From Acidimicrobiia bacterium (lineage in GTDB: Bacteria; Actinomycetota; Acidimicrobiia; Acidimicrobiales; Iamiaceae), in the NCBI GenBank assembly GCA_019247975.1, contig JAFBAD010000243.1, positions 1 to 6,948 of the forward strand: 6,948 bases of DNA, written 5' to 3'. Both the position numbers and the translations under genes were made by a program. This document shows, piece by piece, positions 1-6,317 of this stretch (within the stretch, counting starts at the first letter, position 1; each line of letters starts with the position of its first letter). Under the pieces are notes generated by a model, which worked only from the letters and a program-made list of their open reading frames with translations, did no database searches and was not told the DNA's origin.

Positions 1-747
1 GCGCCCCGGTCGCCACGAGATGTCGTGCTGGGGCCGGCGACGGCTCACCGGCTCGATGTGCAGGTCGGCGACAGACTTCCCTTCGGCGACAAGGGCGAGC
101 ACGTGCGGGTCACCGGCATCGGCCTGCTGCCGCAATCGACGGCGTCCGCCTACGACGAGGGGGCCTGGGTGACCCCACTGGGTCTCCGACGCTTGGTGGG
201 GGACGGCTACGGACAGGCGCTCCTCGTCCACTTCCGCAACGACGGCGCAGGGATCCCCATCGATCCGTTGCCCAGCGCGCAGGGAACGCTCGAGAACGAG
301 CTGGAGCACGAAGCGCAGGTGGTCGGGAACTTCCGGCGCATCGGGCGGTTGCCATGGATCGAGCTCGCGTTCTTCGCCGCGCTGGGCGTGGGGTCGATCG
401 CCCACCTCCTCACGTCGTCGTGGCGCCTCCGACGCCGGGACCTCGCGATGCTGCGGTGCCTCGGCATGACGCCACGCCAGATCCGCGCCATCGTCGGATG
501 GCAGGGCTTGACGTTCGCGCTCGCGGGCCTGGTGCTCGGCGTGCCGCTCGGGCTCGTGGCCGGGACGACGCTCTGGCGGACCATCGCCCATGACACACCG
601 CTCGTGTACCGCACACCCCTGGCCGGGTGGACGCTCGCCGTGCTCGCCCCTACGACGCTGGTCGCCGTGGCGCTGCTCGCCATCCAGCCTGCCCGACGGG
701 CCGGCCGACTCGCTCCGGCGGAGGAGCTCGGCGCCGGTCGCAGCTGA
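1..747 (+). CDS. FtsX/MacB-type ABC transporter permease, C-terminal part (5' truncated)
   Basis: The reading frame is open from base 1, so the gene starts upstream of the window; the GTG at 25 is an internal codon, not a supported start. About 248 residues are visible. The first ~115 resemble the end of the extracytoplasmic domain of FtsX/MacB permeases, including a 'VLGPATAHRLDVQVGD' segment of the kind seen in this family. A membrane helix follows at visible residues ~119-138. Next comes the cytoplasmic RRRDLAMLRCLGMTPRQI stretch (~144-161), typical of the FtsX fold, where the protein couples to its ATPase. Two more helices lie at ~169-188 and ~210-228, and the protein ends in a short polar tail (RLAPAEELGAGRS). 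Family members use ATP hydrolysis by a partner protein to move lipids, lipoproteins or peptides or to transmit force across the membrane. The substrate here cannot be told, and the ATPase gene is not in view. The gene ends 31 bp before the 3' end of the converging tRNA and is probably unrelated to the fha cluster. Confidence 0.85.
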   Translation, partial: APRSPRDVVLGPATAHRLDVQVGDRLPFGDKGEHVRVTGIGLLPQSTASAYDEGAWVTPLGLRRLVGDGYGQALLVHFRNDGAGIPIDPLPSAQGTLENELEHEAQVVGNFRRIGRLPWIELAFFAALGVGSIAHLLTSSWRLRRRDLAMLRCLGMTPRQIRAIVGWQGLTFALAGLVLGVPLGLVAGTTLWRTIAHDTPLVYRTPLAGWTLAVLAPTTLVAVALLAIQPARRAGRLAPAEELGAGRS

Positions 748-778
748 AGGTCAGGCTTCACGACCCGCCGCTTCGGAG

Positions 779-862
<84 letters not shown>

Positions 863-875
863 GAGTAGCCCAGGC

Positions 876-903
876 ACCCTAGCGCAGGGCTGTTTCGACC
901 CAA
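876..903 (-). promoter_or_regulatory. Probable promoter of the tRNA-Leu gene
   Basis: On the minus strand a -10-like TAGGGT (881-876) follows a -35-like TTGGGT (903-898) with a 16-bp spacer. Transcription would start near 869, giving a leader of only a few nucleotides before the tRNA 5' end at 862. The match is to the general sigma-A type pattern and was found by eye. It lies back-to-back with the fhaA start region, so the two divergent promoters share about 60 bp. Confidence 0.45.
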
Positions 904-910
904 CCGCCCG

Positions 911-916
911 TAACAT
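911..916 (+). promoter_or_regulatory. -10-like element for fhaA, probable leaderless start
   Basis: TAACAT fits the actinobacterial TAnnnT -10 pattern and ends 8 nt before the fhaA GTG at 925. Transcription would therefore begin at or within a few bases of the start codon. No purine-rich Shine-Dalgarno sequence lies in that gap, which agrees with a leaderless mRNA. No convincing -35 hexamer is visible at the expected distance. Confidence 0.45.
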
Positions 917-924
917 CCTGTGCC

Positions 925-1584
925 GTGGGCTTGAAGGGCTTCGAACGCCGCCTCGAGCGGGCCATCGAGGGGACGTTCGCGCGCGCGTTCAAGTCCGGCA
1001 TCCGCCCGGTCGAGCTCGGCCGGCGTCTCGTGCGGGAGATGGACGACCACCGATCGGTCGACGTCCGGGGTCGCACCGTCGTGCCCAACGCCTTCACCAT
1101 CGAGATGAGCCCCGAGGACCACGACCAGTTCACCGAGATCGCCGACACCATGACCCGTGAGCTGGCCGAGGCGGCGCGGGAGCACGCGCGGGACGAGGGC
1201 TACAGCTTCCTCGGTCCGGTGTCGGTCACGCTCGAACCGGCCGACCGACTGCACGCGGGGTCGTTCAACATCGACGCCCGGTTGAAGGAAGGCCAGGGCG
1301 GCGCCGGCGCCGGGTCGCTCATCCTGCCGACCGGTGAGCGCATCCCGCTCGGCGAGCGCACGATCACCATCGGCCGCAAGCCGGAGTCGACCATCGTCCT
1401 CGGCGACCCGAACGCCAGCCGGGCCCACGCGGAGATCCGTCCCCACGGCGCCGGGTTCCTGATGGTCGACATGGGCTCGACCAACGGCAGCCGCGTGAAC
1501 GGCGTGCGGGTCAGCCACCAGGAGCTCTCCGACGGCGACGAGCTCACCTTCGGCAACACCCGCATCCGCTTCGAGGCCAGCTAG
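925..1584 (+). CDS. fhaA: FhaA-type protein: DUF3662 N-terminal domain plus C-terminal FHA domain
   Basis: This 219-residue cytoplasmic protein is predicted to bind phosphothreonine marks made by the PknA/PknB kinases; in mycobacteria FhaA binds the phosphorylated pseudokinase domain of MviN and restrains peptidoglycan synthesis. Residues 1-~110 (MGLKGFERRLERAIEGTFARAF onward in type, with conserved VPNAFTIEMSPED at 53-65) match the DUF3662 domain at the N terminus of FhaA proteins. Residues ~131-219 are an FHA domain with its ligand-contacting residues in place: G150-R151, S165-R166-A167-H168, STNG at 185-188 and N192. A Gly/Ala-rich stretch of only about 10 residues (122-130) joins the two, far shorter than the linker I recall in the ~530-residue mycobacterial protein. 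The GTG at 925 is the first usable start after the in-frame stop at 880-882 and gives the conserved N terminus. A 92-bp gap separates it from fhaB, so it may be its own transcription unit. Confidence 0.93.
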   Translation: MGLKGFERRLERAIEGTFARAFKSGIRPVELGRRLVREMDDHRSVDVRGRTVVPNAFTIEMSPEDHDQFTEIADTMTRELAEAAREHARDEGYSFLGPVSVTLEPADRLHAGSFNIDARLKEGQGGAGAGSLILPTGERIPLGERTITIGRKPESTIVLGDPNASRAHAEIRPHGAGFLMVDMGSTNGSRVNGVRVSHQELSDGDELTFGNTRIRFEAS

Positions 1585-1621
1585 CCGCCCGTCGGCTCGA
1601 GCAACGAGGGCGAGGTAGTCC

Positions 1622-1652
1622 CCCCTCCCGCAGCGTCCCAGGCCAGGAGGGG
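1622..1652. other. Inverted repeat between fhaA and fhaB
   Basis: CCCCTCC (1622-1628) pairs perfectly with GGAGGGG (1646-1652) around a 17-nt loop. No T-run follows, so it is not a standard intrinsic terminator. It could act as a weak attenuator on transcripts reading through from fhaA, as a protein-binding site just upstream of the fhaB -10 element, or as nothing at all in such GC-rich DNA. It also contains an AGGAGG (1645-1650) that is too far from any start codon to serve as a ribosome site. Confidence 0.25.
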
Positions 1653-1660
1653 CGCGCCGG

Positions 1661-1666
1661 TAGGCT
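1661..1666 (+). promoter_or_regulatory. -10-like element for the fhaB operon, probable leaderless start
   Basis: TAGGCT fits TAnnnT and ends 10 nt before the fhaB ATG at 1677. The gap (CCGGGCCGAG) contains no useful Shine-Dalgarno sequence. The same hexamer class at nearly the same distance precedes fhaA and the kinase gene, which strengthens the call. No clear -35 hexamer is seen. Confidence 0.5.
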
Positions 1667-1676
1667 CCGGGCCGAG

Positions 1677-2195
1677 ATGGAGCAGCTGCTCACCATCCTG
1701 AAGCTGTGCCTTCTGGCCCTGCTCTACCTGTTCTTCCTGCGGGTGCTCAGGGCGGTGTGGGTCGAGGTCAACGGCCCGAAGCACGCCCCGCGTCCCGCGG
1801 GCGTGCCCGCAGCGCGCGTCCCGGTCGGCCCACCACCGGCCACCGTCGCCGCGCCGGTCGCCACCGGCTCCGAGCCGAAGGGCCGTCGCGGCCGCAGGGC
1901 GGCGGCGAAGGCCACCCAGCTCACGGTGGTCGAGCCGGCGGATCAGCGCGGCCGCGTGTTCCCGGTGGCCGACGAGCTCACGGTCGGTCGCGCCGCGGGT
2001 TGCGGCATCACCGTCGACGACACCTACGCGTCGCAGCTGCACGCGCGCGTCTTCCGTCGTGACGGGCAGCTCTTCGTCGAGGACCTCGGCTCGACCAACG
2101 GCACCTTCCTCAACCAGGCGAAGGTGAACGGCCCGGCGGTCATGAGCCGCGGCGACCGGTTGCAGGTGGGCAACACGGTGATGGAGCTGTCATGA
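1677..2195 (+). CDS. fhaB: FhaB/FipA-type membrane-anchored FHA protein
   Basis: This 172-residue protein has one N-terminal membrane helix (residues ~4-24, LLTILKLCLLALLYLFFLRV) and a C-terminal cytoplasmic FHA domain, the FhaB (FipA) layout. It is predicted to hold phosphothreonine-bearing cell-wall or division proteins at the membrane; in mycobacteria FipA links FtsZ and FtsQ during stress. The linker (~35-80) is Pro/Ala-rich and then strongly basic (KGRRGRRAAAK, 68-78). FHA residues visible are G104-R105, S119 and H122 of the SxxH motif (SQLH), the DLGSTNGTFL stretch at 137-146 and N151. Its TYASQLHARV and VEDLGSTNGT stretches closely resemble mycobacterial FhaB as I remember it. No ATG, GTG or TTG precedes the ATG at 1677 in frame within the fhaA-fhaB gap, and this start places the helix directly at the N terminus. 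The stop overlaps the pstP start by 4 bp (ATGA), indicating translational coupling. Confidence 0.93.
   Translation: MEQLLTILKLCLLALLYLFFLRVLRAVWVEVNGPKHAPRPAGVPAARVPVGPPPATVAAPVATGSEPKGRRGRRAAAKATQLTVVEPADQRGRVFPVADELTVGRAAGCGITVDDTYASQLHARVFRRDGQLFVEDLGSTNGTFLNQAKVNGPAVMSRGDRLQVGNTVMELS
2183..2186 (+). promoter_or_regulatory. Shine-Dalgarno sequence for pstP inside fhaB
   Basis: GGAG lies 5 nt before the pstP ATG at 2192, within the last codons of fhaB. It supports the overlapping ATGA start and contrasts with fhaA and fhaB themselves, which have no such sequence at that distance. Confidence 0.6.
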
Positions 2196-3481
2196 CCACC
2201 GCTCTGCGGGTGGGGTCGGCGAGCCATCCCGGCCGGGTCCGCACGATCAACGAGGATTCGCAGCTCATCAGCAGCCGCATCCCGCTGTATGCGGTCGCCG
2301 ACGGCATGGGCGGCCACCAGGGCGGCGAGGTCGCCTCCGCCATCGCGGTCCACACGCTCGACGAGGCGGTCACCGAACCGACCCTCGAGGCGCTCGTCGC
2401 CGGCGTCGAGCTGGCCAACCGCCAGATCCGCAACCAGGCGTCGTCGGACCCGGCGCTCCGGGGCATGGGCACGACGCTCTGCGCCATCGTCCTGCTCGAA
2501 GGCGACGAGGGGGTCGAGGAGGAGATCGGCTGGGTCAACGTCGGCGACTCCCGCATCTACCTGTTCCGCGACGACGAGCTCATCCAGCTGAGCCAGGACC
2601 ACAACCTCGTCGCCGAGATGCAGCGCGAGGGCCAGATCACCGACGACCAGGCCGCGGTCCACCCGCAGCGCAACATCATCACCCGGGCCCTCGGCATCGA
2701 CTCCCGGGTCCAGGTCGACTCGAGCACCGTGCTCCCCTACACCGGCGATCGCTTCCTGCTCTGCTCCGACGGGTTGTCCGACGAGCTGAACGTCGACCAG
2801 ATCGCGGCCACGATGCGCCGGCTGGCGGACCCGGGTGACGTCGCGGACGATCTCGTCCGTCAGGCGAACGAGCACGGCGGCCGCGACAACGTCACGTGCG
2901 TGGTGGTCGACGTCACCGACGACGGTGACCGGGCCGGGGCAGCCTCTGCCGCGCTCGCCGACGAGCCCCGCACCACCGAGTGGACCGCCCCGCCGGCCGA
3001 CGAGCCCGCCGCCGACGGCAGCGACGATGACCGCGAGTTCGCGCCCCGCAGCGACGACCTCTACCGCGACCTCGACGAGGCCCGGGGCCGCCACGTCACC
3101 TGGCGGGTGGTCACCTTCGTCGTCGCGTTCCTCGTGATCCTCGCGGTCGCCGTGGGGGCGGTCGGCTGGGCGGCCAAGCGCACCTACTTCGTCGGCTTCT
3201 CCGGGAAGAACGTCGCCATCTACCAGGGCCGCCCCGGCGGTCTGCTGTGGATCGATCCGAAGCTCGAGGACGTGAGCAGCCTGCGACGGGGTGACCTCAC
3301 CGACGCGCAGCGCGAGGACGTCAGCGGCAACCGGAGGTTCAGCTCCCTGTCCGACGCCCGCTCGTTCACCGACAACCTCGAGAGCTCGGCCGCCGACCGC
3401 ACCACCACGACCACCACGACGTCGCCGAAGACATCGACGACGTCGACCAGCCGCCCGACCACCACGCCGACGACGCGATGA
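2192..3481 (+). CDS. pstP: PstP: membrane PP2C-family Ser/Thr protein phosphatase
   Basis: PstP removes phosphate from Thr/Ser residues on the PknA/PknB kinases and their substrates, opposing the kinase encoded downstream. The 429-residue protein has a cytoplasmic PP2C domain at ~5-241 with its family motifs: RTINEDS (17-23), VADGMGGHQGGE (35-46), GTTL (93-96), VGDSRIYLFRD (117-127), NIITRALG (161-168), CSDGLSD (191-197) and GGRDNVT (229-235). D37, D193 and D232 align with the aspartates that bind the catalytic metal pair. An acidic, Ala/Pro-rich juxtamembrane linker (~242-304) precedes a membrane helix (~306-327). About 100 extracytoplasmic residues follow, starting with YFVGFSGKNVAIYQGRPGG (332-350), which is conserved in PstP proteins, and ending in a Thr-rich tail (~404-429). 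The gene overlaps fhaB and rodA by 4 bp each and has a GGAG ribosome site 5 nt before its ATG. Confidence 0.96.
   Translation: MTTALRVGSASHPGRVRTINEDSQLISSRIPLYAVADGMGGHQGGEVASAIAVHTLDEAVTEPTLEALVAGVELANRQIRNQASSDPALRGMGTTLCAIVLLEGDEGVEEEIGWVNVGDSRIYLFRDDELIQLSQDHNLVAEMQREGQITDDQAAVHPQRNIITRALGIDSRVQVDSSTVLPYTGDRFLLCSDGLSDELNVDQIAATMRRLADPGDVADDLVRQANEHGGRDNVTCVVVDVTDDGDRAGAASAALADEPRTTEWTAPPADEPAADGSDDDREFAPRSDDLYRDLDEARGRHVTWRVVTFVVAFLVILAVAVGAVGWAAKRTYFVGFSGKNVAIYQGRPGGLLWIDPKLEDVSSLRRGDLTDAQREDVSGNRRFSSLSDARSFTDNLESSAADRTTTTTTTSPKTSTTSTSRPTTTPTTR
3401..3421 (+). repeat. Short tandem repeat encoding the Thr tract of PstP
   Basis: Two exact copies of ACCACCACG (3401-3409 and 3410-3418) plus a further ACG encode the run of seven threonines at PstP residues 404-410. 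More Thr/Ser/Pro codons continue to the stop. A repeat this short can change length by slippage without breaking the frame, because its unit is a multiple of three. Confidence 0.7.
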
Positions 3482-4797
3482 TCGAGCGGCTGCGCCGCAA
3501 CTCCGAGCTGAGCCTGATCCTGCTCGGAGCGGTGATCGTGGGAGGCGCCTACACGCTGGCGTCGCTCGGGACGACTGCGTCGATCCCGGCCAACATCGGT
3601 CCGTTCCTGGCCGTCGTCGTCGGCCTGTTCATCGCTGCGCACATCGCGGTGCGCAGGCTCGCACCGGGCGCCGACGGCATGCTGCTGCCGCTGGCCGGCC
3701 TGCTCAACGGCATCGGCTACGTGTTCATCGCCCGGCTCGACAAGAACCTGGCCGGGCTGCAGGCCACCTGGACCGCGGTCGGGATCGTCGCGTTCATCGT
3801 CACGCTCGCGGTGGTCCGCCGGCCCCGCACCCTCGAGCGCTACCGCTACACGTTCCTGCTCATCGGCGCCGGGCTGCTGATGCTGCCGCTCGTCCCCGGG
3901 GTCGGCCGCACGATCAACGGGGCGAAGATCTGGGTGAGCCTCGGCCCGGTCAACTTCCAGCCGGGCGAGTTCGCCAAGGTGGCACTGGCGATCTTCTTCG
4001 CGGCCTACCTCGTCGAGCGGCGCGAGCTGCTGGCGATGGCGTCGTGGCCGCACTTCCGGCCGGTCCTGCCCGACCCGAAGTTCCTCGGACCGATCATCCT
4101 CGCCTGGGGCCTGTCGCTCGTCGTCATGACCGCCGAGAAGGACCTCGGTTCGTCGCTCCTCTTCTTCGCGCTGTTCATCGTCATGCTGTGGGTCGCGACG
4201 GAGAAGTCCGCGTACCTCGGCGTCGGCGGCGTGCTGTTCGCGATCGGTGCGTTCTTCTCGTGGTCGACGTTCAGCCACGTGAAGGACCGCGTGACGGTCT
4301 GGACCAACCCGTGGGCCGACGCGTCGGACAAGGGCTTCCAGATCATCCAGGGTTGGTACGCGCTGGCGTGGGGCGGCATCGCCGGCCGAGGACTCGGCCT
4401 CGGCACGCCCACGCGCATCCCCGAGGTCCAGAACGACTTCATCTTCGCCGCCATCGGTGAGGAGCTCGGGCTGATCGGCGGCACCGCCATCCTCATCGCC
4501 TACCTGCTCATGATCGGCGCCGGCCTGCGCATCGCGATGCGGGCCGAGGCCTCGTTCGACAAGCTGCTCGCCACCGGCCTCACGACGCTCATCGGCCTGC
4601 AGACGTTCATCATCATCGCCGGCGTCACCCGCGTCCTCCCGCTGACCGGCGTGACCTTGCCGTTCGTGTCCTACGGAGGCTCGTCGCTCGTCGCCAACTA
4701 CGTGCTGCTCGCGCTGCTCATGCGCATCTCCGACGAGTCGCACCGCCGCGAGATGCGGCAGGGCCGGGCCGGTACGGCGGTCGGAGCGCCGGCGTGA
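3478..4797 (+). CDS. rodA: RodA/FtsW-family SEDS peptidoglycan glycosyltransferase
   Basis: SEDS proteins polymerise lipid II into glycan strands and work with a class B PBP, here PbpA encoded next. The 439-residue protein is strongly hydrophobic, with about ten membrane helices. Recognisable signatures are NGAKIWVSLGPVNFQPGEFAK (147-167 region), EKDLGSSLLFF (220-230), the large-loop segment NPWADASDKGFQIIQG (277-292), PEVQNDFIFAAIGEELG (315-331) and LPLTGVTLPFVSYGGSSL (387-404). D281 in PWAD aligns by eye with the essential aspartate of E. coli RodA (D262). Position beside pbpA, and matching order with the mycobacterial cluster, favours RodA over FtsW. The ATG overlaps the pstP stop (ATGA) and has no Shine-Dalgarno sequence, so translation probably depends on ribosomes finishing pstP. 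It overlaps pbpA by 4 bp (GTGA), in keeping with matched production of the pair. Confidence 0.95.
   Translation: MIERLRRNSELSLILLGAVIVGGAYTLASLGTTASIPANIGPFLAVVVGLFIAAHIAVRRLAPGADGMLLPLAGLLNGIGYVFIARLDKNLAGLQATWTAVGIVAFIVTLAVVRRPRTLERYRYTFLLIGAGLLMLPLVPGVGRTINGAKIWVSLGPVNFQPGEFAKVALAIFFAAYLVERRELLAMASWPHFRPVLPDPKFLGPIILAWGLSLVVMTAEKDLGSSLLFFALFIVMLWVATEKSAYLGVGGVLFAIGAFFSWSTFSHVKDRVTVWTNPWADASDKGFQIIQGWYALAWGGIAGRGLGLGTPTRIPEVQNDFIFAAIGEELGLIGGTAILIAYLLMIGAGLRIAMRAEASFDKLLATGLTTLIGLQTFIIIAGVTRVLPLTGVTLPFVSYGGSSLVANYVLLALLMRISDESHRREMRQGRAGTAVGAPA
4783..4786 (+). promoter_or_regulatory. Shine-Dalgarno sequence for pbpA inside rodA
   Basis: GGAG lies 7 nt before the GTG at 4794 and supports that start, which in turn gives an N terminus (MNKQIRRLG, then a membrane helix) like other PbpA proteins. 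Confidence 0.55.
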
Positions 4798-6263
4798 ACA
4801 AGCAGATCCGCCGCCTCGGCATCGCGATGATCGCCCTCTTCACGATCCTCTTCGCGCAGCTCAACTACATCCAGGTCTTCCACCAGAAGACGCTCAACGA
4901 CGACCCCCGCAACAGCCGCAAGATCGTCGAGGAGTTCAGCCGGCCGCGCGGCCGCATCATCAGCGCGGACGGCACGGTCCTCGCCCGCTCGAAGAAGTCG
5001 AAGGACCAGTTCAAGTTCCAGCGGGAGTACCCGGAGAAGGACCTGTTCGGGCAGGTCACCGGCTACTTCAACTTCAACTTCGGCGCGACCGGCCTCGAGG
5101 CGTCCTACGGCGACGAGCTCTCGGGCCAGACCCCCGAGATCGACATCCACAAGCTGGCGGACCTCTTCGTCGACAACGAGGACGTCGCCGATCTCACCAT
5201 CACGATCCGCAAGGACGTGCAGCAGGCCGCGCGGGATGCGCTCGGCAACCAGGCCGGCTCGGTCGTCGCCCTCGACCCGCGCAACGGGTCGATCCTCGCC
5301 TTCTGGTCGAACCCGTCGTTCGATCCGAACCCGCTGTCGACCCACGCCAAGTCGGCCAGTCAGGTGAAGGCGCTGCTCGAGGCCGCGCCGAGCAAGCCGC
5401 TGCTGCCGAAGATGTACCGGGAGCTGTTCTTCCCCGGCTCGACGTTCAAGGTCGTCACCGGCTCGATCGGCGTCGACGACGGCCTCGTCACGCCCCAGCA
5501 ACCCGTGTACCCGGTGAAGACGAGCTACGACATCGACTTCACCAACGACGACCTCTCCAACTTCGGCGGCGAGGCGTGCGGCGGTGCGCTGTTCGACATC
5601 CTCCGGGTGTCCTGCAACAGCGCGTTCGCCGAGATGGGCGACAAGACGATCGGCGCGCAGAGGATGGTCGAGGGCGCGGAGCGGTTCGGCTTCAACCAGA
5701 GGCCGCCGATCGACCTGCCGGCGGCCGCGTCGTCGAAGTTCCCGACGGAGTTCCCGAAGAACCAGGGCAACGGGCCGATCGCCAGGGCGTCGATCGGCCA
5801 GGGCGACACCTCGGCGACCCCGCTGCAGATGGCGCTGGTGGCCGCGGCGATCGCCAACCAGGGCACGATCATGGAGCCGCACCTGCTCGCGAAGCTCACC
5901 GACACCGACGGCCGCACGCTCCACTCGGCCGAGACCAAGGTGTGGAAGCACGCGATCCAGCCGGCGGCGGCCGAGACGATGCGCCAGGCGATGCTCGGCG
6001 TGGTGCAGAGCGGCACGGCCACCCGCCTGGCCATCCCCGGCTTCGAGGTCGGCGGCAAGACCGGCACCGCGCAGCTCGGCACCGAGCCGCCGAAGTCACA
6101 CGCCTGGATCATCGGGTTCGCCGGCAAGCAGGGCCAGGCGCCGCAGGTGGCGATCGCAGTGATCGTCGAGTCGCAGCCGGGCGTCAGCGAGGCGACCGGC
6201 GGCCGGGTGGCCGCGCCGATCGCCCAGGCCGTGATGGCGAAGATCCTCCAGACGCAGGGCTGA
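4794..6263 (+). CDS. pbpA: PbpA: class B penicillin-binding protein (peptidoglycan D,D-transpeptidase)
   Basis: PbpA crosslinks peptide stems on glycan made by its SEDS partner, on the outer face of the membrane. The 489-residue protein has an N-terminal signal anchor (~8-28). The conserved DPRNSRKIVEEFSRPRGRI segment (37-55) opens the dimerisation/pedestal region, and the transpeptidase domain starts around 135. Active-site motifs are complete: the SxxK motif STFK with nucleophile S216 and K219, the SxN motif S273-C274-N275, and KTG at 422-424 followed by TAQ. Length is close to mycobacterial PbpA, to which the DPRN segment and the HAW..GFA segment (435-443) are similar from memory. The GTG start overlaps the rodA stop and has GGAG 7 nt upstream. 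Two cysteines flank the helix leading to the SxN motif (C262 and C274). The 54-bp gap to the kinase gene contains a promoter-like element, so the co-transcribed block may end here or read through. Confidence 0.95.
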   Translation: MNKQIRRLGIAMIALFTILFAQLNYIQVFHQKTLNDDPRNSRKIVEEFSRPRGRIISADGTVLARSKKSKDQFKFQREYPEKDLFGQVTGYFNFNFGATGLEASYGDELSGQTPEIDIHKLADLFVDNEDVADLTITIRKDVQQAARDALGNQAGSVVALDPRNGSILAFWSNPSFDPNPLSTHAKSASQVKALLEAAPSKPLLPKMYRELFFPGSTFKVVTGSIGVDDGLVTPQQPVYPVKTSYDIDFTNDDLSNFGGEACGGALFDILRVSCNSAFAEMGDKTIGAQRMVEGAERFGFNQRPPIDLPAAASSKFPTEFPKNQGNGPIARASIGQGDTSATPLQMALVAAAIANQGTIMEPHLLAKLTDTDGRTLHSAETKVWKHAIQPAAAETMRQAMLGVVQSGTATRLAIPGFEVGGKTGTAQLGTEPPKSHAWIIGFAGKQGQAPQVAIAVIVESQPGVSEATGGRVAAPIAQAVMAKILQTQG

Positions 6264-6302
6264 TCACGTGACCTCTGCACCGGCGGCCAAGTACCCGTCC
6301 TT

Positions 6303-6308
6303 TACGCT
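6303..6308 (+). promoter_or_regulatory. -10-like element for the kinase gene, probable leaderless start
   Basis: TACGCT fits TAnnnT and ends 9 nt before the kinase ATG at 6318. No Shine-Dalgarno sequence stands in the gap (CGAACCCGG). This would let the kinase be expressed separately from the phosphatase and wall-synthesis genes. No clear -35 hexamer is present. Confidence 0.45.
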
Positions 6309-6317
6309 CGAACCCGG

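Noticed and set aside
745..760. TGAAG/CTTCA inverted repeat between the permease stop and the tRNA, as a bidirectional terminator
   Set aside because: The stem is only 5 bp with a 6-nt loop and no T-run on either strand, so a terminator cannot be supported.
2024..3094. 356-codon minus-strand open frame opposite fhaB and pstP
   Set aside because: Repetitive Val/Asp/Arg-rich shadow of the PP2C coding sequence without recognisable motifs.
3220..4743. 507-codon minus-strand open frame opposite pstP and rodA
   Set aside because: Composition is dominated by Arg, Asp, Glu, Gln and His with no domain pattern, as expected antisense to GC-rich membrane-protein codons; rodA on the other strand is unambiguous.
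4698..5951. 417-codon minus-strand open frame opposite pbpA
   Set aside because: Low-complexity Arg/Glu/Leu/Val-rich product caused by codon bias; pbpA on the plus strand carries all catalytic motifs.
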